Assembly (NCBI GenBank): GCA_016649455.1
Contig: JAENXO010000159.1
Span: 1 to 6,238 of the forward strand
Direction: 5' to 3'
DNA: 6,238 bases
DNA from: Gemmatimonadota bacterium
GTDB lineage: Bacteria; Gemmatimonadota; Gemmatimonadetes; Palauibacterales; Palauibacteraceae
Shown here: in pieces, positions 1 to 5,789 of the stretch
Layout of the letters: the number at the start of each line of letters is the position of its first letter
Position numbering within the stretch: the first letter of the stretch is position 1
The notes under the pieces: model-generated
What the model was told of the DNA's origin: nothing
Seen by the model: only the letters and a program-made list of their open reading frames with translations
Databases searched by the model: none
Position numbers and translations under genes: made by a program

Positions 1-615
1 GATGGTGTAGCTGAGTCCCTCGAGCTCCACCGCGATATCCATCACGCGGACCGCTACGCCGGGCCCCGGATCGATCTTGGTCGAAGTGAAGTTGAGGATT
101 CCGGTCACTCCCGCGGCTGCGAGGCGTTGCGCCAGCTGGCGCGCCGGAGCATCCGGGACCGCCAGGATGGCAATTTCCACCCCTCGCATGTCGATTTCGC
201 GCTCCAGTTCCTCCAGGGGCAGAACCGGTACGCCGCGCACGCTGCGTCCCACCTTCTCGGGATCGATATCGAACGCCGCCACCACTTCGAACCCCCGGCG
301 GGCGAGATCCTCGTAGCCCAGCAACGCCGAACCGAGACGACCCGCCCCCACGACGCACACGCGCCACTGTCTGCGGAGTCCGAGAATTCGCACCAGTGCA
401 TCACGAAGCGCGGTTACCGGGTATCCACGGCCTCGCTGCCCGAACGAACCGAACTGACTGAGGTCTTTCCTGACCTGAGCCGCCGTCGTTCCGGTTTCGT
501 CAGCCAGCTCCCGGCTCGACACCACCGGACGTCCGTCGGCTGACAGCTGGCGGAGGTGCCGGAGGTACCCGGAAAGCCGCCGCACGGTCGAGTCTGAGAT
601 TCTTCGAGTATTCAT
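1..615 (-). CDS. rex: Redox-sensing transcriptional repressor Rex (3' end cut by window edge)
   Basis: Rex is a cytoplasmic homodimeric repressor. It binds operator DNA when NAD+ dominates and lets go when NADH rises, controlling fermentation and respiration genes. Reading from an ATG at 615 gives 205 open codons with no stop before the edge; family members are about 205-220 residues, so only a few are missing. Residues 1-80 form the N-terminal winged helix (recognition part around TTAAQVRKDLSQFG, 43-56, then FGQRGRGYPV). Residues 85-205 form the Rossmann NAD(H) domain, with VVGAGRLGSAL at 88-98 as the glycine-rich loop, FDIDPEKVG at 115-123, AILAVP at 149-154 and GILNF at 172-176. The start matches the usual family N-terminus. 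AAGGG lies only two bases before the ATG, so the ribosome site is weak. It follows rsmA by 50 nt, and that gap carries a Rex-like operator, which points to autoregulation. Family assignment is secure; target genes are not visible. Confidence 0.96.
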   Translation of the reverse strand, partial: MNTRRISDSTVRRLSGYLRHLRQLSADGRPVVSSRELADETGTTAAQVRKDLSQFGSFGQRGRGYPVTALRDALVRILGLRRQWRVCVVGAGRLGSALLGYEDLARRGFEVVAAFDIDPEKVGRSVRGVPVLPLEELEREIDMRGVEIAILAVPDAPARQLAQRLAAAGVTGILNFTSTKIDPGPGVAVRVMDIAVELEGLSYTI

Positions 616-620
616 AGCCC

Positions 621-638
621 TTGTGACAGGAGTCACGA
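621..638 (-). promoter_or_regulatory. Putative Rex operator (autoregulatory)
   Basis: Read on the minus strand the 18-mer is TCGTGACTCCTGTCACAA: two 7-base arms around a 4-base centre, with six of seven arm pairs complementary. The known Rex consensus is TTGTGAANNNNTTCACAA; 11 of the 14 arm positions match, including GTGA/TCAC on both sides and the correct 4-base spacing. It lies 5 bases upstream of the rex start codon and would cover the expected transcription start of the promoter at 641-669. Position beside rex itself, palindrome and consensus agree, so self-repression by Rex is the likely role. Binding is inferred, not shown. Confidence 0.8.
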
Positions 639-640
639 GA

Positions 641-669
641 ACAATACCGGTCCGCCCCCGCGGCCTCAA
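641..669 (-). promoter_or_regulatory. Putative sigma-70-type promoter of rex
   Basis: On the minus strand TTGAGG (669-664) resembles a -35 box and TATTGT (646-641) a -10 box, each matching four of six consensus bases, separated by exactly 17 bases. Transcription would start near 634, inside the Rex operator. The -35 overlaps the rsmA stop codon (668-666). The spacing and position are good but the boxes are imperfect and the phylum's promoter preferences are unknown, so confidence is moderate. Confidence 0.5.
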
Positions 670-1508
670 CTCTCCGGGCCGTCGTCCACTGGCCGAAGTT
701 GTGCCGCGAGCCGGAGAAACAGCCCGGGATCAAAAGTCTCCGGGCGAGCCGTCGGATCGACCCCTACCTCCGCCAGCACCGCGTCAGCGGCAGCCACCGA
801 AAGGCCATATTCGGGAGCGTCCCTGAGAATTCTGCGAATCTGCTTGCGCCGGCGCGAGAACGCCACGCGCGTGAGGTCGCGGAGCGCCTTGAGTTCGCTG
901 TCCGCCGGACAGTCCGCGACGGGTTCGATCACGACTGCCACGGAGTCGACGGCCGGGACCGGTCGAAACGCTCGCCGTCCGACGCGAAACGCCAGGCGGG
1001 CGTCTGCCCGGGCCCTGACACCGACGCTCAGGGCCCCGTACTCCCGGGTTCCGGGATCGGCGACGATACGACGTCCGACTTCCTCCTGTACCAGGACGAC
1101 GAGCCGGCTCGGAAGCGGCCGCATGTCCAGGAAGCGGAACAGAAGCGGTGAAGTGATCGAGTACGGCACGTTGGAAATCACGCGAGGCGCGGGGCATCCC
1201 TCGACGAGTTCTGATAGATCGACATCCAGGGCGTCGGCGTGAACGATGCACACGTCGTCACGGGTTCCCCAGCGCTGGTTCAGAAGCATGGCCAGGCGAT
1301 CGTCTTTCTCGACCAGCACGAGACGGGACACCTCTCCGACCAGCCGTTCACTCAACTCCCCGTGGCCGGGTCCGATCTCGAGAACCGTGTCATCCGGTCC
1401 GGCTCCGAGCGTCTCGATGAGCTTGCCCCTGAGATTCGGATCGACGAGGAAGTTCTGGCTCAGGGAACGTTTGGCGCGGACCATTCGCCCGTCCCGCACC
1501 GTCGTCAT
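666..1508 (-). CDS. rsmA: 16S rRNA (adenine1518-N6/adenine1519-N6)-dimethyltransferase RsmA/KsgA
   Basis: RsmA dimethylates two adjacent adenines in helix 45 of 16S rRNA from S-adenosylmethionine during late 30S assembly. The 280-residue product has the family order: AKRSLSQNFLVD at 12-23 (usually G-Q-N-F, here S before Q), SAM-binding motif I VLEIGPGHGELSE at 42-54, the acidic end of the next strand LVEKDD at 65-70, HADALDVD at 90-97, the catalytic motif NVPYSITSP at 113-121 (N-V-P-Y where N-L-P-Y is commoner), FRPVPAVDSV at 181-190, and the C-terminal helical domain with AFSRRRKQIRRIL at 216-228. Length is normal (about 260-290). The ATG at 1508 overlaps the stop of the phosphatase gene as ATGA, with no Shine-Dalgarno, which suggests coupled translation; the ATG at 1484 is a less likely alternative. 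The product should be active. Confidence 0.97.
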   Translation of the reverse strand: MTTVRDGRMVRAKRSLSQNFLVDPNLRGKLIETLGAGPDDTVLEIGPGHGELSERLVGEVSRLVLVEKDDRLAMLLNQRWGTRDDVCIVHADALDVDLSELVEGCPAPRVISNVPYSITSPLLFRFLDMRPLPSRLVVLVQEEVGRRIVADPGTREYGALSVGVRARADARLAFRVGRRAFRPVPAVDSVAVVIEPVADCPADSELKALRDLTRVAFSRRRKQIRRILRDAPEYGLSVAAADAVLAEVGVDPTARPETFDPGLFLRLAAQLRPVDDGPES

Positions 1509-3160
1509 TTCACGACCAGCGCAGTCCGATCATCGACGGCCTCGCCCTCTGGAACACAGGCGAGCTCGAACAGCCGGTCCAGTATCTCCCCGGCGCTGGC
1601 GGTCGAAGCCTCGAGTACGACGCGGGTCAGGACGTCGTCCGACCACATCTGGCCCGTGCGCAGACACTCGCTCAGGCCGTCCGTGAACAGCAGGAGCGTG
1701 TCGGTTCCCGGCTCCCACGGCAGTTCCCGGCTCCCGTATCGGTCGAATTCCGCGATTCCGAGGGGGGGATTGAGCGCATCGAGGCGGACCGTGTCCCCGG
1801 CCCGGATTCTCCAGGCATGCGGGTGACCTGCATTCGCATAGCGGAGCGTGCCGCGGGCCGGATCCAGCACCACGTAGCACACCGTCATATACATCTCGGT
1901 CGACTCGAGCTTGCGCACGAGTTCCCGGTGAATCCCGGACAATGCCTCCGCCGGGTCGTCATGTTCCCGCGCCACGAGCGATGCCGCGCTCATCGTGAGC
2001 GCCATGATCAGACCCGCCGAGTATCCGTGCGAACTCACATCTCCGAGCATCACACCGAGTCGGTCGCCCGGCAGTCGGAGGATGTGGTAGAAGTCCCCGC
2101 CTACCGAGTCCGCCGGGTCGCAGCGCGCGGCGATATCCGCCAGGTGACTGAAGTCGGCCGGCTCGGGAAGCAGCTTGAGCTGCAGATCATGGGCGAGGGC
2201 GAGTTCCACCAGCATCCGTTCCCGCTCGACATTCTCGATCAGCAGCCTGCGGTTGTCGAGAGCTGCCGCGAGGTGGCTCGCCACGGCCGACGCGAGCCGT
2301 TCGTCGCGTGGCCGAAACGGGGCGCGGCCTGGCGTTCCACGCAGCTTGAGCATCCCGACGGCACCCGCGGTCCCGTGCAGGGCCGTGTGTCGGAGGGGCA
2401 CCACGAGCCATGGAGTATCCGGTTCTCCCCCACCCCGTCGATCGAGTCCGACGTCCGCCCGTCGCTCCCTGTATGCACGGGCCAGCGGAGATGGATCAGA
2501 ATTCACATCGGAGATGGTCCCGGCTCCGTCGACGCGGGACGGACCTTCCGGCCCTGCCTGGGCGAGACGGGACAGGCTCATTCCGTTTGATTCCGCGACC
2601 CACACCTCCGCCTTCGCCGCCCCGAGGACCGTCGCCGTGGAGGTGAGCAGTTTTCCGGCCGCCCGCTCGAGTCCGACCATCGAGCCGAGAGTTTCGCTCA
2701 CCGATGTGAGCAGCTCGACTTCCTCGAACCGGGCCTCGAGCTCCCGCGCGAAAAACTCGAGCTCAGTCTCCGAGGACAGCAGCGGAGCGAGCGATTCGCG
2801 GAGCAATTCACCGGCACGCAGCCCCTCGTCCCCGTCCATGACCTCGTAGTCCACCCGGACCCGGCTACCATCTGACATGGGCCACGTCTCTGACCTGATC
2901 TTCCGCTCGGAAGCCGGATCCGGCGTGAATCCGTCGAACAGGATCATGTCTCCGTCGGCCCGTTCTCCGGTCAGACGCACCCTCGTGCCCGTGAGCCGCT
3001 CGAATGCAGTGAGCAGGGCCGCGACCCGCTCACCTCTCGGAGCCTGTATTCTGTCGAAGTCGCCCGGCTCCACGCCGGATTCGGAGGAGACCGTTCTGTC
3101 TCTGTCCGACTCTGAACCGGGATCGGGCATCGCTCCACCCTCCATCTCGGCAGCCACCAT
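1505..3160 (-). CDS. GAF-domain PP2C-type serine phosphatase, RsbU/SpoIIE-like
   Basis: A 551-residue cytoplasmic protein with no membrane segment. In RsbU-like families the C-terminal domain removes phosphate from a serine on a STAS antagonist, here most simply the product of 3950-4282. Residues about 43-125 are an N-terminal domain I cannot name; 133-150 are an acidic, coiled-coil-like helix; about 144-302 look like a GAF sensor domain (ends in ASAVASHLAAALDNRRLL); 303-330 form a linking helix; 320-551 are the phosphatase. The metal-binding and core motifs are intact: VGGDFY (Asp356), GDVSSHG (Asp374), NAGHP at 443-447, LLFTDGL (Asp494) and DDRTA at 543-547. The ligand of the GAF domain cannot be read from sequence. 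The ATG at 3160 overlaps the upstream stop as TGATG. A TTG at 3163 is in frame, and an ATG at 3130 has a much better ribosome site, so the exact start is open. Confidence 0.93.
   Translation of the reverse strand: MVAAEMEGGAMPDPGSESDRDRTVSSESGVEPGDFDRIQAPRGERVAALLTAFERLTGTRVRLTGERADGDMILFDGFTPDPASERKIRSETWPMSDGSRVRVDYEVMDGDEGLRAGELLRESLAPLLSSETELEFFARELEARFEEVELLTSVSETLGSMVGLERAAGKLLTSTATVLGAAKAEVWVAESNGMSLSRLAQAGPEGPSRVDGAGTISDVNSDPSPLARAYRERRADVGLDRRGGGEPDTPWLVVPLRHTALHGTAGAVGMLKLRGTPGRAPFRPRDERLASAVASHLAAALDNRRLLIENVERERMLVELALAHDLQLKLLPEPADFSHLADIAARCDPADSVGGDFYHILRLPGDRLGVMLGDVSSHGYSAGLIMALTMSAASLVAREHDDPAEALSGIHRELVRKLESTEMYMTVCYVVLDPARGTLRYANAGHPHAWRIRAGDTVRLDALNPPLGIAEFDRYGSRELPWEPGTDTLLLFTDGLSECLRTGQMWSDDVLTRVVLEASTASAGEILDRLFELACVPEGEAVDDRTALVVK
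3138..3143 (-). promoter_or_regulatory. Shine-Dalgarno-like GGAGGG before an alternative phosphatase start
   Basis: GGAGGG on the minus strand lies 7 bases before the in-frame ATG at 3130. The upstream candidate ATG at 3160 has no such site but overlaps the previous stop codon. If this site is used, the phosphatase loses its first ten residues, which are low in information. Other coupled starts in this block (3945, 1508, 5280) also lack ribosome sites, which is why 3160 was kept as the reported start. Confidence 0.4.
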
Positions 3161-3945
3161 CAACCGTGGAGAGTCAAAGTGACGGAGTTGCCGGTCTCGT
3201 TGAACCGGACTTCATCCGCCAGCATGCGCAGCAGAAACAGCCCCCGACCGTGACTTCGCCCGCGATTCCCCGCCACCGTCGGGTCCTGGACGGATTCCGG
3301 ATCGAACCCGGACCCCTCATCCGTGATGGTTACCACCGCTTCGCCGGGCCTCAACTCGGCTCGCACCCGGACGCGCTTTTCCGGATCCTGCCTGTTCCCG
3401 TACAGGATCGCGTTGGCCAGCGCCTCTCCGACGGCCACTCTCAGGTTCAGTGTCGCACGGGAGCCCGAGAAAGCGAGCCGCTCACACGCCTCGACTACCT
3501 CCGAGACGGCATCCCGCAGGTTCTCCACCGTGGAGGGGAACTCAAGCCCGAGGTCGCCTGTCAGGCCACGCCGAATGGCGCGAGTGCCTCCGCGTCCCGA
3601 TGCGTGACGATGCCAGCGCAGACCCAATTCCTCAGGATTCAGGGGAAGAAACAGATAGTCACCGCAGCCCGCGGCCAGCGCCGGAAGGAGGCGATCGAAC
3701 GACTCGCTGTCGACGAGGGAAATGATCTCACACTCGAGGCCGAACACCGATCTGGCTTCTCGAACCGAGGGCTCGCCCCGAGCCAGATCGAGGAAAACGA
3801 GATCCGGCGCTGTGTCGGGCCACTCGCTCCTCGAGCCGGCGATCCGGGGCTCGGCGCCCAGCCGCCGAAGCAGACCGACCAGTTCCTCCGTGACAGCGGG
3901 GCGCGAAGAACAGACCAGCACCCGCGATGCGGCCGCCGAATTCAC
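3160..3945 (-). CDS. Pseudo-receiver fused to RsbW-like HATPase (anti-sigma factor / serine kinase family)
   Basis: A 261-residue soluble protein with two domains. Residues about 7-111 have the receiver fold pattern: strand RVLVCSSRP (8-16), DLVFLDL (48-54) with Asp53 at the phospho-acceptor place, and GCGDYLFLPLNPEEL (93-107). The acidic pair is Ser13-Ser14, the usual Thr is Val78 and the usual Lys is Leu100, so normal Asp phosphorylation is unlikely. Residues about 130-261 are a GHKL ATPase of the RsbW/SpoIIAB type: N-box VAVGEALANAILYGN (170-184; Glu174, Asn178; Tyr where His is common), G1 box DEGSGFDP (209-216), G2 GRGLFLL (233-239). Such proteins bind a sigma factor or another partner and phosphorylate a STAS antagonist. 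The start is GTG at 3945, four bases after the STAS gene and without a ribosome site. Family is clear; the partner is unknown because no sigma factor gene is present here. Confidence 0.88.
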   Translation of the reverse strand: MNSAAASRVLVCSSRPAVTEELVGLLRRLGAEPRIAGSRSEWPDTAPDLVFLDLARGEPSVREARSVFGLECEIISLVDSESFDRLLPALAAGCGDYLFLPLNPEELGLRWHRHASGRGGTRAIRRGLTGDLGLEFPSTVENLRDAVSEVVEACERLAFSGSRATLNLRVAVGEALANAILYGNRQDPEKRVRVRAELRPGEAVVTITDEGSGFDPESVQDPTVAGNRGRSHGRGLFLLRMLADEVRFNETGNSVTLTLHG

Positions 3946-3949
3946 CGGT

Positions 3950-4282
3950 TCAGAAGTCTGCGAGAGCTGCGGCCCGCGTATCGGCGATCTGGAACAGCGT
4001 GTCCAGCTTCGTCAGCTCAAACAGGGTGCGAAGATCGTCATTCAGGCCGGCAAGGCGGAGTGCGCCGCCGGCCTCCCCGATCTTCTTCGATAGACTCACC
4101 AGCACGCCCAGGCCGGACGAATCGATGTAGCTCGAACTCGAGAAGTCGATGAGGAACTTCCGGTCGCCCCGCTCGAGTCGGTCGAGCACGTTGGCCTTCA
4201 GCTCCTGTCGGTTTCCGACAATCAACTCCCCATCGACGGTCACGATCGTAATATCACCGTCGTCGCGTATTGAAAAACTCAT
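3950..4282 (-). CDS. STAS-domain anti-sigma factor antagonist (RsbV/SpoIIAA-like)
   Basis: A 110-residue single STAS domain, the normal size for this family. In partner switching the unphosphorylated antagonist binds the RsbW-like ATPase and frees its target; phosphorylation on a serine by that ATPase breaks the pair, and a PP2C phosphatase resets it. All three partners are consecutive here. Visible features: first strands ITIVTVDGELIVGN (11-24), KFLIDFSSSSYIDSSGLGVLVSL (42-64) containing the DSSGLG motif, with Ser55 at the position phosphorylated in SpoIIAA, and the C-terminal helix segment ending LFQIADTRAAALADF. The ATG at 4282 is preferred over the in-frame ATG at 4330 because AGGGAG stands 7 bases upstream and because the extra 16 residues of the longer form are Gly/Arg-rich and outside the domain. 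The gene follows pta by 47 nt. Confidence 0.93.
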   Translation of the reverse strand: MSFSIRDDGDITIVTVDGELIVGNRQELKANVLDRLERGDRKFLIDFSSSSYIDSSGLGVLVSLSKKIGEAGGALRLAGLNDDLRTLFELTKLDTLFQIADTRAAALADF

Positions 4283-4289
4283 GCGTGAT

Positions 4290-4295
4290 CTCCCT
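4290..4295 (-). promoter_or_regulatory. Ribosome binding site of the STAS gene
   Basis: AGGGAG on the minus strand, 7 bases before the ATG at 4282. It decides the start in favour of 4282 instead of the ATG at 4330 that overlaps the pta stop. It is also the only clear ribosome site at the head of the three-gene switch, so the module may be translated independently of pta. Confidence 0.7.
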
Positions 4296-4329
4296 GCCCT
4301 GTTGTCCCGGTATCCCCGGCCGCCCGACA

Positions 4330-5280
4330 TCAGCCGGCGAGGAGCGCGGTTATGTACGCCACCTCGACAATGTCCTCGACCGTTGCTCCTCGCGAAAGAT
4401 CGTTCAACGGAAACGACAGTCCCTGCAGTATCGGCCCCAGCGCGCGGGCTCGACCCAGACGCTGCACGAGCTTGTACGCGATATTGCCCGCATCCAGGTT
4501 CGGAAACACGAGGATATTGGCCCGACCCTCGACCGGCGAGTCGGCGGCCTTCCGCAGCGCGACCCCGGGAACCAGGGCGGCATCTGCCTGCAGTGGTCCG
4601 TCCGCCGGTATCTCCGGCCGGCGGCGGCGAAACAGCTCGAGTCCCTGTTCAACCCGCTCGACGGCCGGTCCTCCCGCAGAGTCCCGGGTCGCGTACGACA
4701 GAAACGCGACTCGAGGCTCATCGCCAACCACCCGTTCGCGTGCCCGGCAGGCGGAATCCGCGATCTCGGCAAGCTGTTCCGGCTCCGGCTGCGGAACGAC
4801 CGCGGCGTCCGTGAACGTCAGGACACGTTCAGGTTCACCGTCCGCCGGGGGAATCACCATGTAAAAGGCGCTGGACACGGTTTGAATTCCATCCGCCGGC
4901 CCGAGGATGCTCAGACCACCACGTAACACCTGGGCCGTCGTTGCCTCGGCCCCCGCAACGACGCCATCCAGTTCACCCGCGGCGAGCATGGCGATCGCGA
5001 ACCGCAGCGTGTCGCCCTCGCCGGGCGGCGCGAGATCCGGACAGGTCGAGAGTGCTGTGCGTCGGTGTTCCTGGTTTGACGTGCACAGGACTTCCGGCCC
5101 GCCCGCGCCGCTATCTGCGTGAGTATCTGAATCGACAGTGTCCACGATGTGGACGGGGCGAATGCAGTCCGCTGATCTCAGAGACTCGATGGCAGCCGCG
5201 GTCCGCGGTTCCATCGTCTCCGGAAACCCGATCCTGACTCCGGCCGGCACGCGATCCGGCAGCGACGCGAGGAAACTCAA
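4330..5280 (-). CDS. pta: Phosphate acetyltransferase (phosphotransacetylase), short form
   Basis: Pta interconverts acetyl-CoA plus phosphate and acetyl phosphate plus CoA, the step that normally pairs with acetate kinase. The 316-residue product is the single-domain type (about 320-335), without the N-terminal extension of long enterobacterial Pta. The C-terminal half is highly typical: VAFLSYATRDSAGG (191-204), DGPLQADAALVP (227-238), KAADSPVEGRANILVFPNL (244-262), GNIAYKLVQRLG (265-276), GPILQGL (282-288) and NDLSRG (293-298). Compared from memory with Methanosarcina thermophila Pta, Ser296, Arg297, Asp303 and Arg74 match Ser309, Arg310, Asp316 and Arg87 at one constant offset of 13, so catalytic and CoA-binding residues seem kept. 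The region 48-90 is divergent and shorter than usual. The start is TTG at 5280, overlapping the coaD stop as TTGA; its first residues match the family N-terminus. GTG at 5250 is a weaker choice. No acetate kinase gene is in the window. A phosphate butyryltransferase is possible but less likely. Confidence 0.92.
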   Translation of the reverse strand: MSFLASLPDRVPAGVRIGFPETMEPRTAAAIESLRSADCIRPVHIVDTVDSDTHADSGAGGPEVLCTSNQEHRRTALSTCPDLAPPGEGDTLRFAIAMLAAGELDGVVAGAEATTAQVLRGGLSILGPADGIQTVSSAFYMVIPPADGEPERVLTFTDAAVVPQPEPEQLAEIADSACRARERVVGDEPRVAFLSYATRDSAGGPAVERVEQGLELFRRRRPEIPADGPLQADAALVPGVALRKAADSPVEGRANILVFPNLDAGNIAYKLVQRLGRARALGPILQGLSFPLNDLSRGATVEDIVEVAYITALLAG

Positions 5281-5789
5281 CGGCCGGCTACACGCGGCCC
5301 GTAGTACTCCACGAGATGGTCGAGCACGATCGGCGGTACGAAGGCCGAAACGTCACCGCCCAGACTCGCGACCTCCCTGACCAGCGACGAACTGAGAAAG
5401 GTGTAGTTCGTGGCCGGCGCCATGAAGATGACTTCGATCTCGGGCCACAGGCTGCGGTTCATCAGGGCCATCTGGAATTCGTACTCGAAGTCACTCACCG
5501 CCCGGAGCCCCCGGACGATCAATCGAGCGCCCCGCGCACGAGCGAAGTCCACGAGCAGTCCCGAAAATTGAACGACCTCGACGCTGGGTTCGTCCGCGTA
5601 GACCTCCGAGATGATCTCGACCCGCCGGTCGAGCGGACAGGCAGGATCCTTCGCCTGCGTGGTCCGCTCCGCCACGGCGATCACCACACCATCCGCCAGC
5701 TTCAAGGCTCGACGGACGATGTCATCGTGCCCGAGCGTGAGAGGGTCGAAGGAGCCGGGATAGATCGCGATCCGCCGATTACCAGTCAC
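5277..5789 (-). CDS. coaD: Phosphopantetheine adenylyltransferase
   Basis: CoaD transfers AMP from ATP to 4'-phosphopantetheine, giving dephospho-CoA, the penultimate step of coenzyme A synthesis, in the cytoplasm. The 170-residue product is near the family size (about 160). Nucleotidyltransferase motifs: AIYPGSFDPLTLGHDDIV (8-25) with the T-x-G-H signature at 18-21 (here TLGH, commonly TNGH), FSGLLVDFARARGARLIVRGL (75-95), SDFEYEFQMALMNR (99-112) and NYTFLSSSLVREVASLGGDVS (128-148). The start chosen is GTG at 5789 because AAGGGAGG stands 8 bases upstream and translation then begins a few residues before the first strand. A longer reading from ATG 5840 would add 17 basic residues foreign to the family. 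The gene begins 11 nt inside rsmD; rsmD-coaD is a common bacterial gene pair. It overlaps pta by 4 nt. Confidence 0.96.
   Translation of the reverse strand: MTGNRRIAIYPGSFDPLTLGHDDIVRRALKLADGVVIAVAERTTQAKDPACPLDRRVEIISEVYADEPSVEVVQFSGLLVDFARARGARLIVRGLRAVSDFEYEFQMALMNRSLWPEIEVIFMAPATNYTFLSSSLVREVASLGGDVSAFVPPIVLDHLVEYYGPRVAGR

Noticed and set aside
105..404. 99-codon minus-strand open frame over the rex region
   Set aside because: It is the wrong frame. The frame open from 615 to the window edge gives a complete Rex sequence with winged helix and Rossmann motifs.
1817..2590. 257-codon open frame on the plus strand opposite the phosphatase gene
   Set aside because: Arg/His-rich product without any motif, lying wholly across the conserved GAF and PP2C coding region on the other strand.
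3616..3924. Reading the N-terminal part of the HATPase protein as a functional response-regulator receiver activated by acetyl phosphate from Pta
   Set aside because: Attractive given the adjacent pta gene, but the acidic pair, Thr and Lys positions are all replaced, so only a pseudo-receiver can be supported.
3166..4152. 328-codon open frame on the plus strand opposite the HATPase and STAS genes
   Set aside because: Its product shows no recognisable domain and is low in hydrophobic core pattern, while the minus strand encodes well-defined families over the same bases. Long antisense frames are expected in GC-rich coding DNA.
4296..4325. Possible hairpin between pta and the STAS gene (CCGG, five bases, CCGG)
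   Set aside because: Only four pairs and no following T-tract on the coding strand; too weak to call a terminator or attenuator.
4283..4330. N-terminal extension of the STAS protein from ATG 4330, which overlaps the pta stop as TGATG
   Set aside because: The extra 16 residues are Gly/Arg-rich and outside the STAS domain, and ATG 4282 has a good AGGGAG site 7 bases upstream. Kept as a gap, not as coding.
4330..4420. Possible promoter for the switch module within the 3' end of pta
   Set aside because: TACATA near the pta end could pass as a -10 box, but no acceptable -35 is found at 16-18 bases, so I do not report it.
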